From: Ceratopteris richardii
Taxonomy: Eukaryota; Streptophyta; Polypodiopsida; Polypodiales; Pteridaceae
DNA: 64,000 nucleotides
NCBI GenBank assembly: GCA_020310875.1
Contig: CM035407.1
Coordinates: 66,555,158 to 66,619,157 of the forward strand
Direction of reading: 5' to 3'
The notes under the pieces were generated by a model that worked only from the letters and a program-made list of their open reading frames with translations, was not told where the DNA came from and made no database searches. The translations under genes and the position numbers were made by a program. Shown here piece by piece: positions 1 to 10,323 of the stretch (its first letter is position 1; every line of letters starts with the position of its first letter).

Positions 1-391
1 CTAATTGATCTTCAAACCTTTTCTTCAAAAGTGTTCTTCAAAACTGAATTTGTTGAATATGAACCATAATACCTTAGAAAATATGCAAACTAGATATTCA
101 ATAGTGTATATATCAAGCAATCACTGTTTGACATCATATATAGCATGAAGTGACTCTGAACTTGCTATCTCTTGTCTTCTCAAACTTTTAAACATACACT
201 AGGATTCACATATTTGCATTTACCTTACGAAAGATTTCTCAACATACTTTTGCTGTGTCATGTAAATGCACTAAATACACTAAAAATAAATCAGGAAGTG
301 AATCCTAGAACCTATGACTCACAACTCACAACTCACAACTTAGTGTATTATGAACACTACTGGCTCATCTCTGACTGTATTCGACTCAACT

Positions 392-446
392 CTACTCAAC
401 CTAACTCAACTCAACCCAACTCAACTCAACCCAACTCAACTCAACT
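392..446. repeat. Low-complexity CTCAA/CCCAA tandem repeat
   Basis: Short pentamer-type units (ctcaa, cccaa) repeat imperfectly over about 55 bases. A shorter repeat of ctcacaa units lies just upstream, near 317-340. These look like slippage-type microsatellites within Cop-0. Confidence 0.8.
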
Positions 447-2969
447 CATGCGTCTCATCAATAGTTCATATCTATGATGTCATCTTGTTATCATCCTTGT
501 TCTATCTATAAGACTTTCATACCTCTTTCCTTCATAATCTGGCAAAAACATAAATGTGTGCACCTCTGAAACATAACTCTCTAAAATATCAAGTTTCTCT
601 GCAATAGAACTTTGGAACCTTCTCTTGAAGAGGAACACTTAACAAGTACTTTCTCCAGACATTCTCTTTCTTCCTTCTTCTTACAAACTTGGAACATAAA
701 GAGAACTTGACAAAGGAAATATAGGAATACCTAAAATAGGAATACCAGTAGATATGACTCTGCATTCTTCCACATATGGCTGAAAATAAGTCTTCATGTC
801 TCATCACCCCCCTGTATGATTTAACACTAGTATCCAAAATTCTTCAAATATATTAGACTTTATCAAATCGAGAATGTCTTCCTTCATAAATCTGATTTTT
901 CATAACATTAATAGCTGTGTCTGAAACAAAACTTCGGAACCCTTTTTATTAGTATTGTGCACATGCCAATAGCTTTCCCTGTCATTCCTCAACTTCCCAA
1001 AATCTAGAATAAGGTTAGCTGATCCAATAAAACCTTTGCCAAAAGCATTTTAGGATTCATAACCTTCTACAACATAACAAGTATCTTTTTCTATTCCTCT
1101 GCAACACTAATATGATAGAATCTAAATCTTTGACTTACTTCTTCTAATGTTAAAGAATTTTCACAAACGAAGGATAGATATCTGACTCATAAATACTCTA
1201 GATCTTCATGATTATTCAAGATCTATCAGGATCTCTCTAACAAAATACATGTGTAGAATCTGCTCTCATCAAACTTTCATGGTTGAATGTTTGATTTGTT
1301 ACCTGAATGTTTATAAGTTTTCATGCTTCTCAGATAAAGTTGTAAAACCTTTCTTTAAAAAAATCCTTTCGAAGAATCTGCAACTTCTACTTGAAACATA
1401 TGTGGAAAAACTCTCATCTTGAGAACTCCAAAAGCGGCAAGTTGATACTTCATATCTTCATATTCTACCTGGGTGAAATGTGATAGTATCTGATTGACTT
1501 TCTTTTGGTTAACTCCACTTCTCAACCAAGTGATAGGATCTAATGGAACACCTTTCTGAATACAAGCATGTACCCAAAAAACAAGTCAATCATAGAAAGA
1601 AGATTCTTCAATAGACCAGTACATCAAAAATCTAATTTTTTTGAAGTTTTCTGAAAATACTGAATTTGAGGTAGCTTTTCCAAACATAAAACCTCTCTTC
1701 AAGTCTCCAACATCCTGTAAAAATACTCTTTTACCTCAAGAGTTAGATAAAGAAGAAATATACTTCTCTGCAGCTTGTCATATACCATGTAGCTTTGAAT
1801 TGACAGACCATGAATTCTTTGAGGTAACATATAAGCTGCATGCTCAAAAACTTCAAGTTATATATAACTCATACACATGAGTCAAAACATATGTCTGCTG
1901 CTTATCTTTCTCTCAATGCAATTCTTTGTCAAATCTACTAAATCATGACCAAGTATCATGCACAACAAGAAGTTGCTTCTTCTTTAAACTATCTTCACAC
2001 AAGATGTTCTTGTAGACTTGTCTTTGGATGTAGAGGATAAAAATATGGAAAATATGAGAAAGGGAAGTCTTACTTTTCTTTTGGAAATATTGGACTTTCT
2101 TCTTTTGCATCTTTCTTTCAACATCTTCAAACTTCTCTTCCATACCTTTTGTTGTCTTCATCTTGAAGTATCAAGCACTCTTAACTTCTTCAAATGAATT
2201 TTCTCTTCCTCTAGTGCTAAGAGTAAGGGACAGAACAAACGTGGCATACAAATGGAAGTGAACATAGAATCATGTTTTAGCCTCTCCTCATATCTCTGAA
2301 TCAAAACTCTGCTTCAAATGTGATTGATATCACAAAATTCACCAACCTTTTGTCTGAGTGATGAATTACCTTTCTAGAGTTACGTCTCTAGATACAAAAT
2401 ATGAGCAAAAAGCTTCCAAACAAAACTGATGCTCTCCATATTTGTCTTCTTATATGAGCTTTCTTGACATGAAAGAGATCTCTCAAAACTCTCTAGAAAA
2501 ATGTCTAGATACCTGTTTTGATATAGCCTTTAACTTTCAAATAATGAAAGTCTATAAAAGCCCTCCTTGAATCCTTCAAATATCTTCATAACTACCTTTC
2601 TAAGATATGACCTGCAAATGATAATCTGATAGTGGAAACTGATACCTATGATTTGATGTTGGTCTGATTCCTTCATCTTCTCCAAACCATTGTTCTTCCT
2701 TGAATTTGAAGTAGCCTTCTCTTCATCAAGTCTTGGTCTTCAAACAATACTTACTGTAAAGTATCTATATACTCCTCCAAAAGTATTTTGGCTGCTAACA
2801 GATCATCAACTTGATACTCCACACTGATAAATAAACATGTGACTGAACTCTCTAATTCTTAAGTATCTACTCATCTAGATTAAGTATGTATGTCAAATGT
2901 CAAATGTTAGAAGATGCTCTTAAATCATATGTTGTAATCCTAGAAGTTTGGGAACCTGTGAACCAGAAT

Positions 2970-3029
2970 GAGCTCTGATACCAAAACCCTAAAGCTCTGA
3001 TACCAAAACCCTAAAGCACTGATAGCAAA
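2970..3029 (-). promoter_or_regulatory. Triplicated primer-binding site of Cop-0
   Basis: On the minus strand, directly after the LTR end, a unit of about 22 bases containing GGTATCAGAGC followed by TTTAGGGTTT occurs two to three times. The LTR-proximal unit is degenerate (GCTATCAGTGC), the next is perfect, and the third is perfect but followed by different sequence. GGTATCAGAGC is the usual plant initiator-Met-tRNA complement of copia elements. One such site is normal, so a tandem set is odd. Confidence 0.75.
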
Positions 3030-3600
3030 TGTTGGAAATTTAATAGGCCCATAACTAATACCACAGGTCCATGGTTCCATAGGTCCAGGATCTACAACAT
3101 AGAATCTAGCAATCTTCCAATATTGACAAAACATGAACATACCACACTTAATCATACAATGATGAGACAAAGATAGAGAAGGATTAGACAACATGTGTAA
3201 AGTGTTAGGTAAGCCACTGCTTACTCACACTATCATATATACAAATGTCAATTTACAATATGGGAGCTAAACTCTCAACCAGTGTATGTGAACAAAAATA
3301 GATGGAAGAGTGTAAATACAAATGTTATAAACATATTCAGATGTATGGAGAGAAATCAGAATATATATGAGATGTGTGACCTAATAGGTTGTAGAAGAGT
3401 GAATACGAGTGACAAAAAGAGGAAGGATCAATCTAAAACTGATAATGAGCAAACCAACATCTAACCTTAGGCTATGGAAGACCCTAAATTAGATACATGT
3501 GTGAAAGATCACATACTTACAAAAGTAGCAAAGAATGCTACCAAGTTTGTTGCCACAAATCCTCAAACACATATAAACATACGTTCTCGAACACCTCATC
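3030..3600 (-). mobile_element. Cop-0 5' LTR, PBS-proximal part (interrupted by Gyp-A)
   Basis: The plus-strand edge begins tgttgg next to the primer sites and runs to 3600, where Gyp-A is inserted with target duplication tcatc (3596-3600 and 26352-26356). The rest of this LTR is 26357-27263. The rejoined length is about 1478 bases, and the ends are TG and CA as expected. Confidence 0.75.
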
Positions 3601-4261
3601 TGTTGCTCTAGCACAATGGTGAGAACCACGTTAAGAAGCTCCACCTCCTTAATGTCAATTTGCGGAAGAGATAGGAGTGATATGAAGATCGTGAACGTGA
3701 GATGTAGTGAGAGTGAGGGTGAGAAGCATAGAGATGCACACACACTTACACACACACAAGGAAGAGACAAGCAAGACACAATGGAAGGTAGGGAATCAAC
3801 TCTATTACTCAAGAACACTCTTACAAGCTCAATATAGCTCTAAGCTCTTCTCTACTCAAACAAGCTAACCTCCAAAATGAGCTCTCTAGCTCTTTTTATA
3901 GATTCTAGACTAGTTTTGACCGGTTTCACATCGTGACCGGCATAGTTAAAAAAATAGGTTCTAGATGCTATTTGAAAGGGTAAACGGAGTCTAAAATAAC
4001 CAAAATTGGTATGTTCATTCTACCTAAGCTCCTCAAGCTCAAGGACTCCTCGGCTTGCACAAAAATGGAGCTATAAATTACAAAAAGGGTTTTCCTATGT
4101 TACATATGGTACAAAAGTGATGAAAATCACTGTTGGAGGTTTTGAAAAGTCTTTGTAAAACATAATTCTTTGAAAAAATGATTCAATTGACTCCCTGCTT
4201 CTTCGTTATGCTCTGTCTTCACATGCTTCTGCATCTTCTATGCCTCTGGCTACTGCCAACA
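3601..4261 (-). mobile_element. Gyp-A 3' LTR
   Basis: This 661-base copy matches the split copy at 19734-20154/26112-26351 with about 18 substitutions and four short indels. It starts tgttgc and ends ccaaca on the plus strand. A TATA-type promoter sequence (TATAAAAAGA on the minus strand) lies at 3891-3900. Confidence 0.93.
3891..3900 (-). promoter_or_regulatory. TATA box in Gyp-A 3' LTR
   Basis: TATAAAAAGA on the minus strand, followed by agctagagagctc. The same block is conserved at 20022-20031 in the other LTR and in the related LTR of Gyp-D (about 53670-53685), which supports a selected promoter core. The transcription start is inferred to lie about 30 bases downstream. Confidence 0.7.
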
Positions 4262-4280
4262 CCCCCCTCCCTCTCGCTTC
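4262..4280 (-). promoter_or_regulatory. Polypurine tract of Gyp-A
   Basis: The minus strand reads a purine-rich run (GAGAGGGAGGGGGG core) ending exactly at the 3' LTR start. Its position and composition are those of a plus-strand primer. Confidence 0.8.
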
Positions 4281-4371
4281 TATTGTCCTCGACAAAACCT
4301 TGTTGTGAGGTCTGTCGGATGTAATTCTGTAGGAGGTCTTGAGCGAGGGTGTGCTCTGATATTCGAATGCC

Positions 4372-5711
4372 TTAGGCCAGATCTGCCTCGAGTTTCTCCC
4401 AATCAATGGGCTGCGGTTCATCGGATGGTGGGAGTCGAGAGTGTGGGGAATATACCATCTGTTCATAGGCAAATAGTTGAAGCAAATGTGTGGGCGTGCT
4501 GATGAACACTTCTGAATGATATTCCCAGAAACCGGTTGTGAAAATTTCTTCGAAGGTTTGCTTGTAGCACGCCGGTAAGTATTTAATTCGACAGTGCCAG
4601 GCGTAACACACCCGGAGCGATGGGGTTGTACTCATATCATATGCAAGATCTAGATTACCATGGTCGAAACCCAGGGTGTTTATATGTGGTGCCTTGATGC
4701 GACGGAAGACTTTAAATACCATCTGCATCATGTCAAATATTTTGACAGTCATGTGCGCTGCTACATAGTCCATATGATTTAAGCGAGGGAGCCAGTGACG
4801 AATCGTTGCCATCATGTATCCAACTGTTGGCGGTCCTGTGGGTGGCCTGAAATATGGGTAATTGAGCCAATCCTGGCATTGCTTGTTATTTTGTACTTTA
4901 ATTGCAAATGCCTTCCAGGAGCGGCGTCGTGGCACTGGTCCCAACATGGGTTGTACTTTAAATGTAGTGGTGCCTTGACCCAAGTACTCATCATCTCTTG
5001 ATATTTCTATAATAAATCTTTGCGCCAATCTGGTTGATAGATTTCTCCTCGCTGCGCATCTAATGGCAAATCTTCAGGCTCAAACTGAGTAGCGTGAGAG
5101 GGTTTCTTGCCTGTTTCTTTCTCTATGGCCAACTGATATTCTGCCATTAACATAAAATAAGGCTTGTATTGTAGCTCATGCCCAGATATGTATCTGCGAG
5201 GGGCCAAATGAGCAAAGTAGGGCGACTGTAAAATGTGTTCTTCAATCATTGCCATTGCGTGTAATTGTGCCTCTACCCGTGCTGAGTGAGTTCTTCCAAG
5301 TTCTTCAATCGTCTTCATCCATGCGGGAGTGGGAAGTTCGAAAGTCGTCTGGCCTTCAGCCGTGACTCGTCTGCCTGGGATGGATTGAGGTTTGTATGCT
5401 TCTTCAAAAGTTTCCTCCACCAGAATAGTCACCGTTTCTTCCTCTGCTGGTAGTTCTGGTGGGGAGTTTGGCCTTGGGGGTGCTTCATAGACTGCTATCT
5501 GTGATTGAGGTGTTAACACCTGGCCCCGTAATGCATTGCGTTCCTCTATGATCTCAGGAGAAGGGTCCACAGGAGCTGGTAGTTTTAGTTGTTCTTTGAG
5601 CTTCTGGAACTCCTCATTCATGTTGTCATATTCATCTAATAATATGACATGATCCTCTAGCAACATTTTCATAGATTCGGAGGGAACAACTTTAAAACGA
5701 CTGGGGCTCAA
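4372..5711 (-). pseudogene. Gyp-A post-integrase ORF, C-terminal part (unknown)
   Basis: The upstream piece (5711-5007) starts with a heptad-rich, probably coiled-coil stretch (residues ~10-50, ending in EEFQKLKEQLKLP), followed by P/E-rich linkers. It ends in one frame at 5007, and the sequence continues in another frame (5028-4372) with an aromatic-rich tail. The related block in Gyp-B (44541-44744 minus) reads across this junction in one frame, so the break is probably a frameshift here. No known enzyme motif, signal peptide or clear membrane segment is visible. The piece 5711-5757 upstream is in the same frame, separated by one TAG (5757-5759). I do not recognise the family. Confidence 0.6.
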
Positions 5712-5756
5712 TGGTTGGTCGGGTTGATCTAGGGCAGCTTCTAAATTCTCTCTATT

Positions 5757-6779
5757 CTATTCTTGTAAGCACTGGTTCTCTTCTTTTGCTGCTGCCAAGT
5801 GTCGTCTGAGTAAGACTGTGAATAATGGAGTCATAGTGGGTGCGTGCATGGGTGTAAATATAAGATTTACAAAAGTTGAAGAGTAAGTTACAGAGGGGGT
5901 CTCTTGTACTCCTTGGTGGAAAGGGGGAAGAGGAATTACGGTAGGTCGGGGAGGTGAAACATGTGAGAAGGTTAATGGAGGTGGGAATGGGAAAAGGTGT
6001 CTTGGAGGTGTGGGGAAGGATGGGAAGGATGGAGGGAAAGTTGGACTAGATAGAAAGGTGGATGTCCGAGGTTGGGTGGGTGCGGGAATTGTGGGATGAA
6101 TGGAAGTAAGGAAGGCTTCTGCTACAACGTTGTCCAAAGATGTGGATGGTCCGGGAGAGATCGGGTGTACAGGGGAGACTGGATGGACGGGAGGTGAAAG
6201 AGGAGCGGTTGGGGTGGCGGGTACTTCGGTTACAATGGTGGTATGTACAATAGTAGTGTGGGGTGGAGAGTCGACGAGGATAGCTTCTTCAGCCTTAGAT
6301 CGTTCAGAAATTAGGCGTGCTTCCCTGGCCTGTTCGAAAGATTGGGCACCTGTGGGTACACGAATGTATTCGCCTGGTTTTGATAGTAAACGTACTCGTT
6401 GGGGATCATATTGCAGTAACGGCTTCCTCTGCAAATATCTTAATGCTTTGTTAGATCCCACTGATTTGACAAGTTCCCTGAAGCCTTTGATGTATACTTC
6501 TTCAAAACCGCCTATGATGAGTTCTTGTTCTATAAGTGCTTGGCTCTCCTCCTCAGTTAACTTCTTACGCGCCCAAACTTTTTCCATAGTACGATATAAC
6601 TTCTTGATGGCCAGCGTATAAGCTGCTACTTCAAAGGTTTCATCTTCATGCGTACTGATATCACCTTGGGTGTCCGTGTGCTGTTCCTGCTCATCTGTCT
6701 GTACATTCTCTTGGGATTCATGAGTGCCCTGGCTGGCTTCATCATCACCCTCATCATCATCTATTTTTGTTCTTTTCTG
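5757..6779 (-). pseudogene. Gyp-A post-integrase ORF, middle part, proline-rich
   Basis: This frame is continuous with the upstream piece (to 6780) and the downstream piece (from 5756) except for single stop codons at 6780-6782 and 5757-5759. The first part is acidic, then comes a charged helical segment (from 6587, MEKVWARKKLTEEE), then about 150 residues dominated by Pro, Ser and Thr with repeated PV/HP dipeptides. It looks like a disordered spacer. No catalytic motif is visible. The frame agreement suggests one long ancestral ORF rather than separate genes. Confidence 0.55.
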
Positions 6780-8167
6780 TTAAGAGCTGGACACTGCTTG
6801 TCCTTGCTGTTGATCAGGTGGAGTGGTCGGGTAGCTTGGACGTTCATATTCTTGAGAGAAAATCTGACCTTCGGAAAACTGAAATTCATTTGAAAAGGCA
6901 TCTGGCATTTCAAAATCAAAGGTTGTATCCAGTGGCTCTGCTTCCATGTTGGGTATCGGAAAAGAAAATGCTTCCGCACCAATAGTGGTGGGAACTTCTG
7001 CTGCAGTGGTGGGAGGTCCTGAGGCTATGGCGGCTTGAGGGGCGACTGTGCTGGTAGTGCCCTTTGTAATGATAGGTCGTGATAACCGTATGCGAATAGG
7101 TTGTACAGTTGGAGTGGCTTCCGTAGGAGACTGTTCTGGAGAGGGTTGAGGTGACAGTGATTCGGGAACCTGGAGGCATGGAATAGTGCCTCTCATACGC
7201 TTTCCTGCTCGTCCTTTGCTGGGCTTCCTAGCTTTCTTTGCTGTCCCCTTGAATGCTTTCAACTCCTCACTTGTCATTGCACGCTCGATTGGTAAATTGT
7301 ATGCCAAACACATATATACAATTCTCGTAAGAGCGCAACATCCATGGATTAGTTTCTTTCTCTCCAATCTCTGTTGTGCTAAGTATAGCTGATCAATGAT
7401 CCAGCCAGCGAGGTCTACTGTTTGTGGCCTAGTACAAGCTAAATACAAACCAAACCATATGTGCTTATGGGGCATGGTGAATCTATCCTGAGCTGGGAAG
7501 CGAAGTGTTGCATACATATCCTTAATGGTTTAGAGAGCTCAGGTGTGATCGTTGAAATATCTTCCCACTTAATGACGTCTCCACGTTTCATTGGCTCTGG
7601 AATCAACCTTTCACGCTCGGTCGACATGTGAGTTCCATGTATCTTGATTGCAGCTCTAATCAAGTCTTTGGAAAGATAAAACTTCTTAAAGGGCGGGTCG
7701 TTCACTAAGGATGGCAAAATAAAGGTGCCTGGCAAATCCTTGTTTTCAGACGTTGTCAATGTTGTTACCAAGTAGAAGCATCTATAGAAATCCGGCTTAG
7801 TCAAAGGATCACTGAAGTATTCTGTGAAGCCTGCTCTTGCCCAAACATGCTTCAAGTCTTCTGTGTTCTGTAATGCTTCAAACTCTCTTGAGAAAAACTG
7901 GTACTTGTGCCACGTGCGGGTATCAAAAGTCAAGTTAGCCTCAAAAAGGAAATCTGCTTCCGCCAATGGGCCTGCTAGCCCTTGAAACCAATGAGAGTTG
8001 CGATGAATCTTCTCAGTGTACCCCCTAGGAGGATCGTCAATTGGCATAGGTCCTGGAAATCCCTGAAATTCTAGTGGTTGAGCCGTAGGATGTGGCTCTG
8101 CCAGTAATTCACCAATATTTTCCATGGGTACACTGGTGCCAGCTTCAGATGGTCCTTCTGCCTGCAT
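6780..8167 (-). pseudogene. Gyp-A post-integrase ORF, N-terminal globular part
   Basis: Two overlapping frames (8167-7439 and 7517-6780) encode a globular, aromatic-rich region that reads on through a frameshift near 7517. It has a probable N-terminal fold (NSHWFQGL, FEALQNTEDLKHVW) and a helical second half (GWIIDQLYLAQQ) ending in a basic patch (KKARKPSKGRAGKRMRG, ~residue 330), then Ser/Pro/Thr-rich sequence. The general look recalls the 'putative plant transposon protein' regions found downstream of integrase in Athila-like elements, but this is a resemblance only. An envelope role is not supported, because I see no transmembrane segment. Confidence 0.5.
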
Positions 8168-8910
8168 GATGAATGATGCGAGTGTGTAGTAGATCTGCTA
8201 CAAAAGATTATCACATTAGTATGGAAATTAATCATGATCCCATTAAAGTGAGACCGCAATCCCTTTCCATAACCGATGTGTAAATTGTGTAGCCGATTGT
8301 TGTGACGTGGTTTATGGAATGATGTTTTGCAAGACTAATGCAGGTCTCTAGACACCTACATGCTTTAGATGATGTATACATTTCTTGATGAGATGTTATT
8401 ACAAGTGATGTGGGTTATAGTGTGTGGATTTATACAAGGTTTAGTGGTGACTGAGTTATTACAAGGATAGTTGTTAGTCGGGGTGGGAGTAATGTTAGAT
8501 AAGGGGGTCGGAGAAGACATCTGGATACGTTTCGATATCCATTTCCTAAGAGTTTTTGAGCGGGTGATATGTTTCTGCTGAGGAACAAAAGGTGATATTG
8601 GATGTGGTGGTATTGAAGGGTGAAGAGATTTCTGAGGGGTATATATTACATGGCTTGAGGGTTGAGCTATAATACACTGTTTGGGTACCCAAATCTGCGT
8701 GGGTGTGGGTCGATTCATAAGGTACTTCTTGGCGATCCAAATTTGTCGAATGTTCGTACTCGTAGAAGAAGGTCGAGAAGGCTTTGGATATTGACTCTGC
8801 TTCTACCTTGACTTCTTCTTATCCTTGTCTGCATCGTTGAAAACTATTAAAGTTTTTTGTCCTTTTGGCACCCATATTTGTTTCGTGACTCTTGCTTTAT
8901 GATACTGATA
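8168..8910 (-). other. Gyp-A non-coding spacer between 3' ORFs
   Basis: No frame longer than about 120 codons and no recognisable motif. It separates the protease-2/heptad linker frame from the long post-integrase ORF and may hold a splice acceptor or leader for a subgenomic message; that is inference only. Confidence 0.4.
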
Positions 8911-9456
8911 CTACTTTCCTCTTTGCGTCGTTTGATATTGTCGTCGGTCTGGGTTCCTTTGTCGTGGTTGACTCTTTTGTGGTTGAAGTTGAGAGGTCTG
9001 ATGGACACTCTGCTTTGGAAAAGAAGGGAGGTCCAACACTTGCGAAACTTGCCCATTAGAAAGTGAGGCATTCTGTACCACAGATCTAGGCCAGTCCGCA
9101 GTAAGTGTGGAAGGATGGGCACTGCAGGGTATCTTGCCCATGTGGCTATTGATGCAGTCCACCTGACCTGCAATTGTCCCCATTTGTCCGCTGATGCAAC
9201 CCACCTGACCGCTGATGGTGTCCATTTGACCAAGCGATTGGGTGGTTGTCCCTTCTAATTTGCAAGAATCCCAAGAGAAAATCTCCTTACGTCCTTCTGA
9301 TTGACAATTGTCCATCGCGAAGCCCTCGTGGGTTGGTGTAGACATAACATGACTTATTTGCCCAAAAATCTTCTGGTCTTCCGTTGCATGCATTTCATAG
9401 GGCTTAGGGTTACGTACTTCAGGCGAACAGTCATTAGGGAAGTCAAGCGGTATCAC
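8911..9456 (-). pseudogene. Gyp-A linker with five heptad (21-bp) repeats
   Basis: The frame is the same as the second-protease ORF (10311-9457), separated only by a TGA at 9457-9459. Residues ~75-110 contain five seven-residue units of the pattern xGQ(M/V)xxI, encoded by 21-bp repeats at 9139-9243. Upstream and downstream residues are Q/S-rich. The periodicity suggests a short coiled coil or oligomerisation rod; no enzyme motif is seen. It may be a C-terminal extension of the pol polyprotein. Confidence 0.55.
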
Positions 9457-10323
9457 TCACGTCTGATCTAAGGTTCCAATCTGCAGGGAGCCTTGTCTAA
9501 GATTTAGGTCCACTGAGTGATCGTATAGCCAATCTTGGCCAAGGATTAGGGGTTCTATCAGGTCCTCATCATGGCACACTAGTAGCTTCACTATCAAGGT
9601 CACTTTGTTTATGAGGATAGGAAGGTCCACCTCACCCATGCAAGGGGTTTCCATGCCTCCTAGCCCTATGAGGTATGCCTCAATTGGCCGCATTTCTATT
9701 CCTGAGTCCTTATAGTGGGACCATCTAATCGCACTAGTGGCAGCACCTGAGTCAATTAAAGCCCTGAGCTCTTGGCAAGGGTTGCCGTGCTCTAGCCTGA
9801 CTGTAATGAATGGTCTCCGATCCACTATGCTAGGATGAGTACTTGACTTTGCTTGACACATGGCCATGGGATATCTGGGTGTTATTTTCAGATGAATATA
9901 ATGTTCTCTCCCTAATCCTTGTCTTCTTAGCTTCATGCACTTGATGCGTTCTATAGCTTCTGCCTGAGCTTCAGCCCGTATTCTATTTTCTTCCTCCTTA
10001 CGCTTCTTTGCCAACATGAGTCCTCTAAGCATATCCTCAATAAGAGGTTCCTGATAAAGCTTGACTCTACAGCCACTAATGTAATTAGGCATTATGTCTC
10101 CTTCTAAGGTGGCTAATTGTACTGCTCCACTTGTCGAGAGTCTGTTAATGATCATAGGTCCATAACCTCGCTTTTCCAATTTCCGTGCGTGTTCTTTCAG
10201 CATATATACTAGGAATAAATCTCCTTTTTTTAAGCCTTTATCTTTCACATGTGCATCGAAATAGGCTTTCTGTCGCTTCTTTGCTGCATATATTCCTGCT
10301 GCTGCTTTCAACCTGGTTTCTCC
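9457..10323 (-). pseudogene. Gyp-A integrase C-terminal domain plus second retropepsin-like domain
   Basis: Residues ~1-90 look like a gypsy integrase tail: a KKGDLFLVY strand followed by a GPY/F-type core (GYGPMIINRLSTSGAVQL). A basic/charged helix follows (~100-135). Residues ~165-280 form a retropepsin-like domain with the catalytic-type triad in ALIDSGAATSA, a central GLGG turn and the family's closing motif LILGQDWL. The same frame runs upstream to 10656 (stop at 10324-10326) and downstream to 8911. A separate retropepsin exists before RT (14023-15483), so this element carries two. The order integrase-then-protease is not the standard gypsy arrangement. Confidence 0.75.

Larger units (their letters stand above)
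1..3029 (-). mobile_element. Cop-0: degenerate internal region of a copia-like element
   Basis: This AT-rich stretch lies directly downstream, on the minus strand, of an initiator-Met-type primer site (2970-3029) and an LTR (3030-27263, interrupted). It is therefore read as the 5' internal part of a minus-strand copia-like element whose remainder lies left of the window. No gag, protease, integrase or RT motif is recognisable in any frame; the longest frames are under 110 codons and lack family motifs. It may be a decayed element or a large non-autonomous derivative. The assignment rests on the PBS and LTR, not on coding content. Confidence 0.55.

Noticed and set aside
4372-8167. An envelope-like gene of Athila type
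   Set aside because: The position fits, but no signal peptide or transmembrane segment is visible, so only 'unknown post-integrase ORF' is supported.
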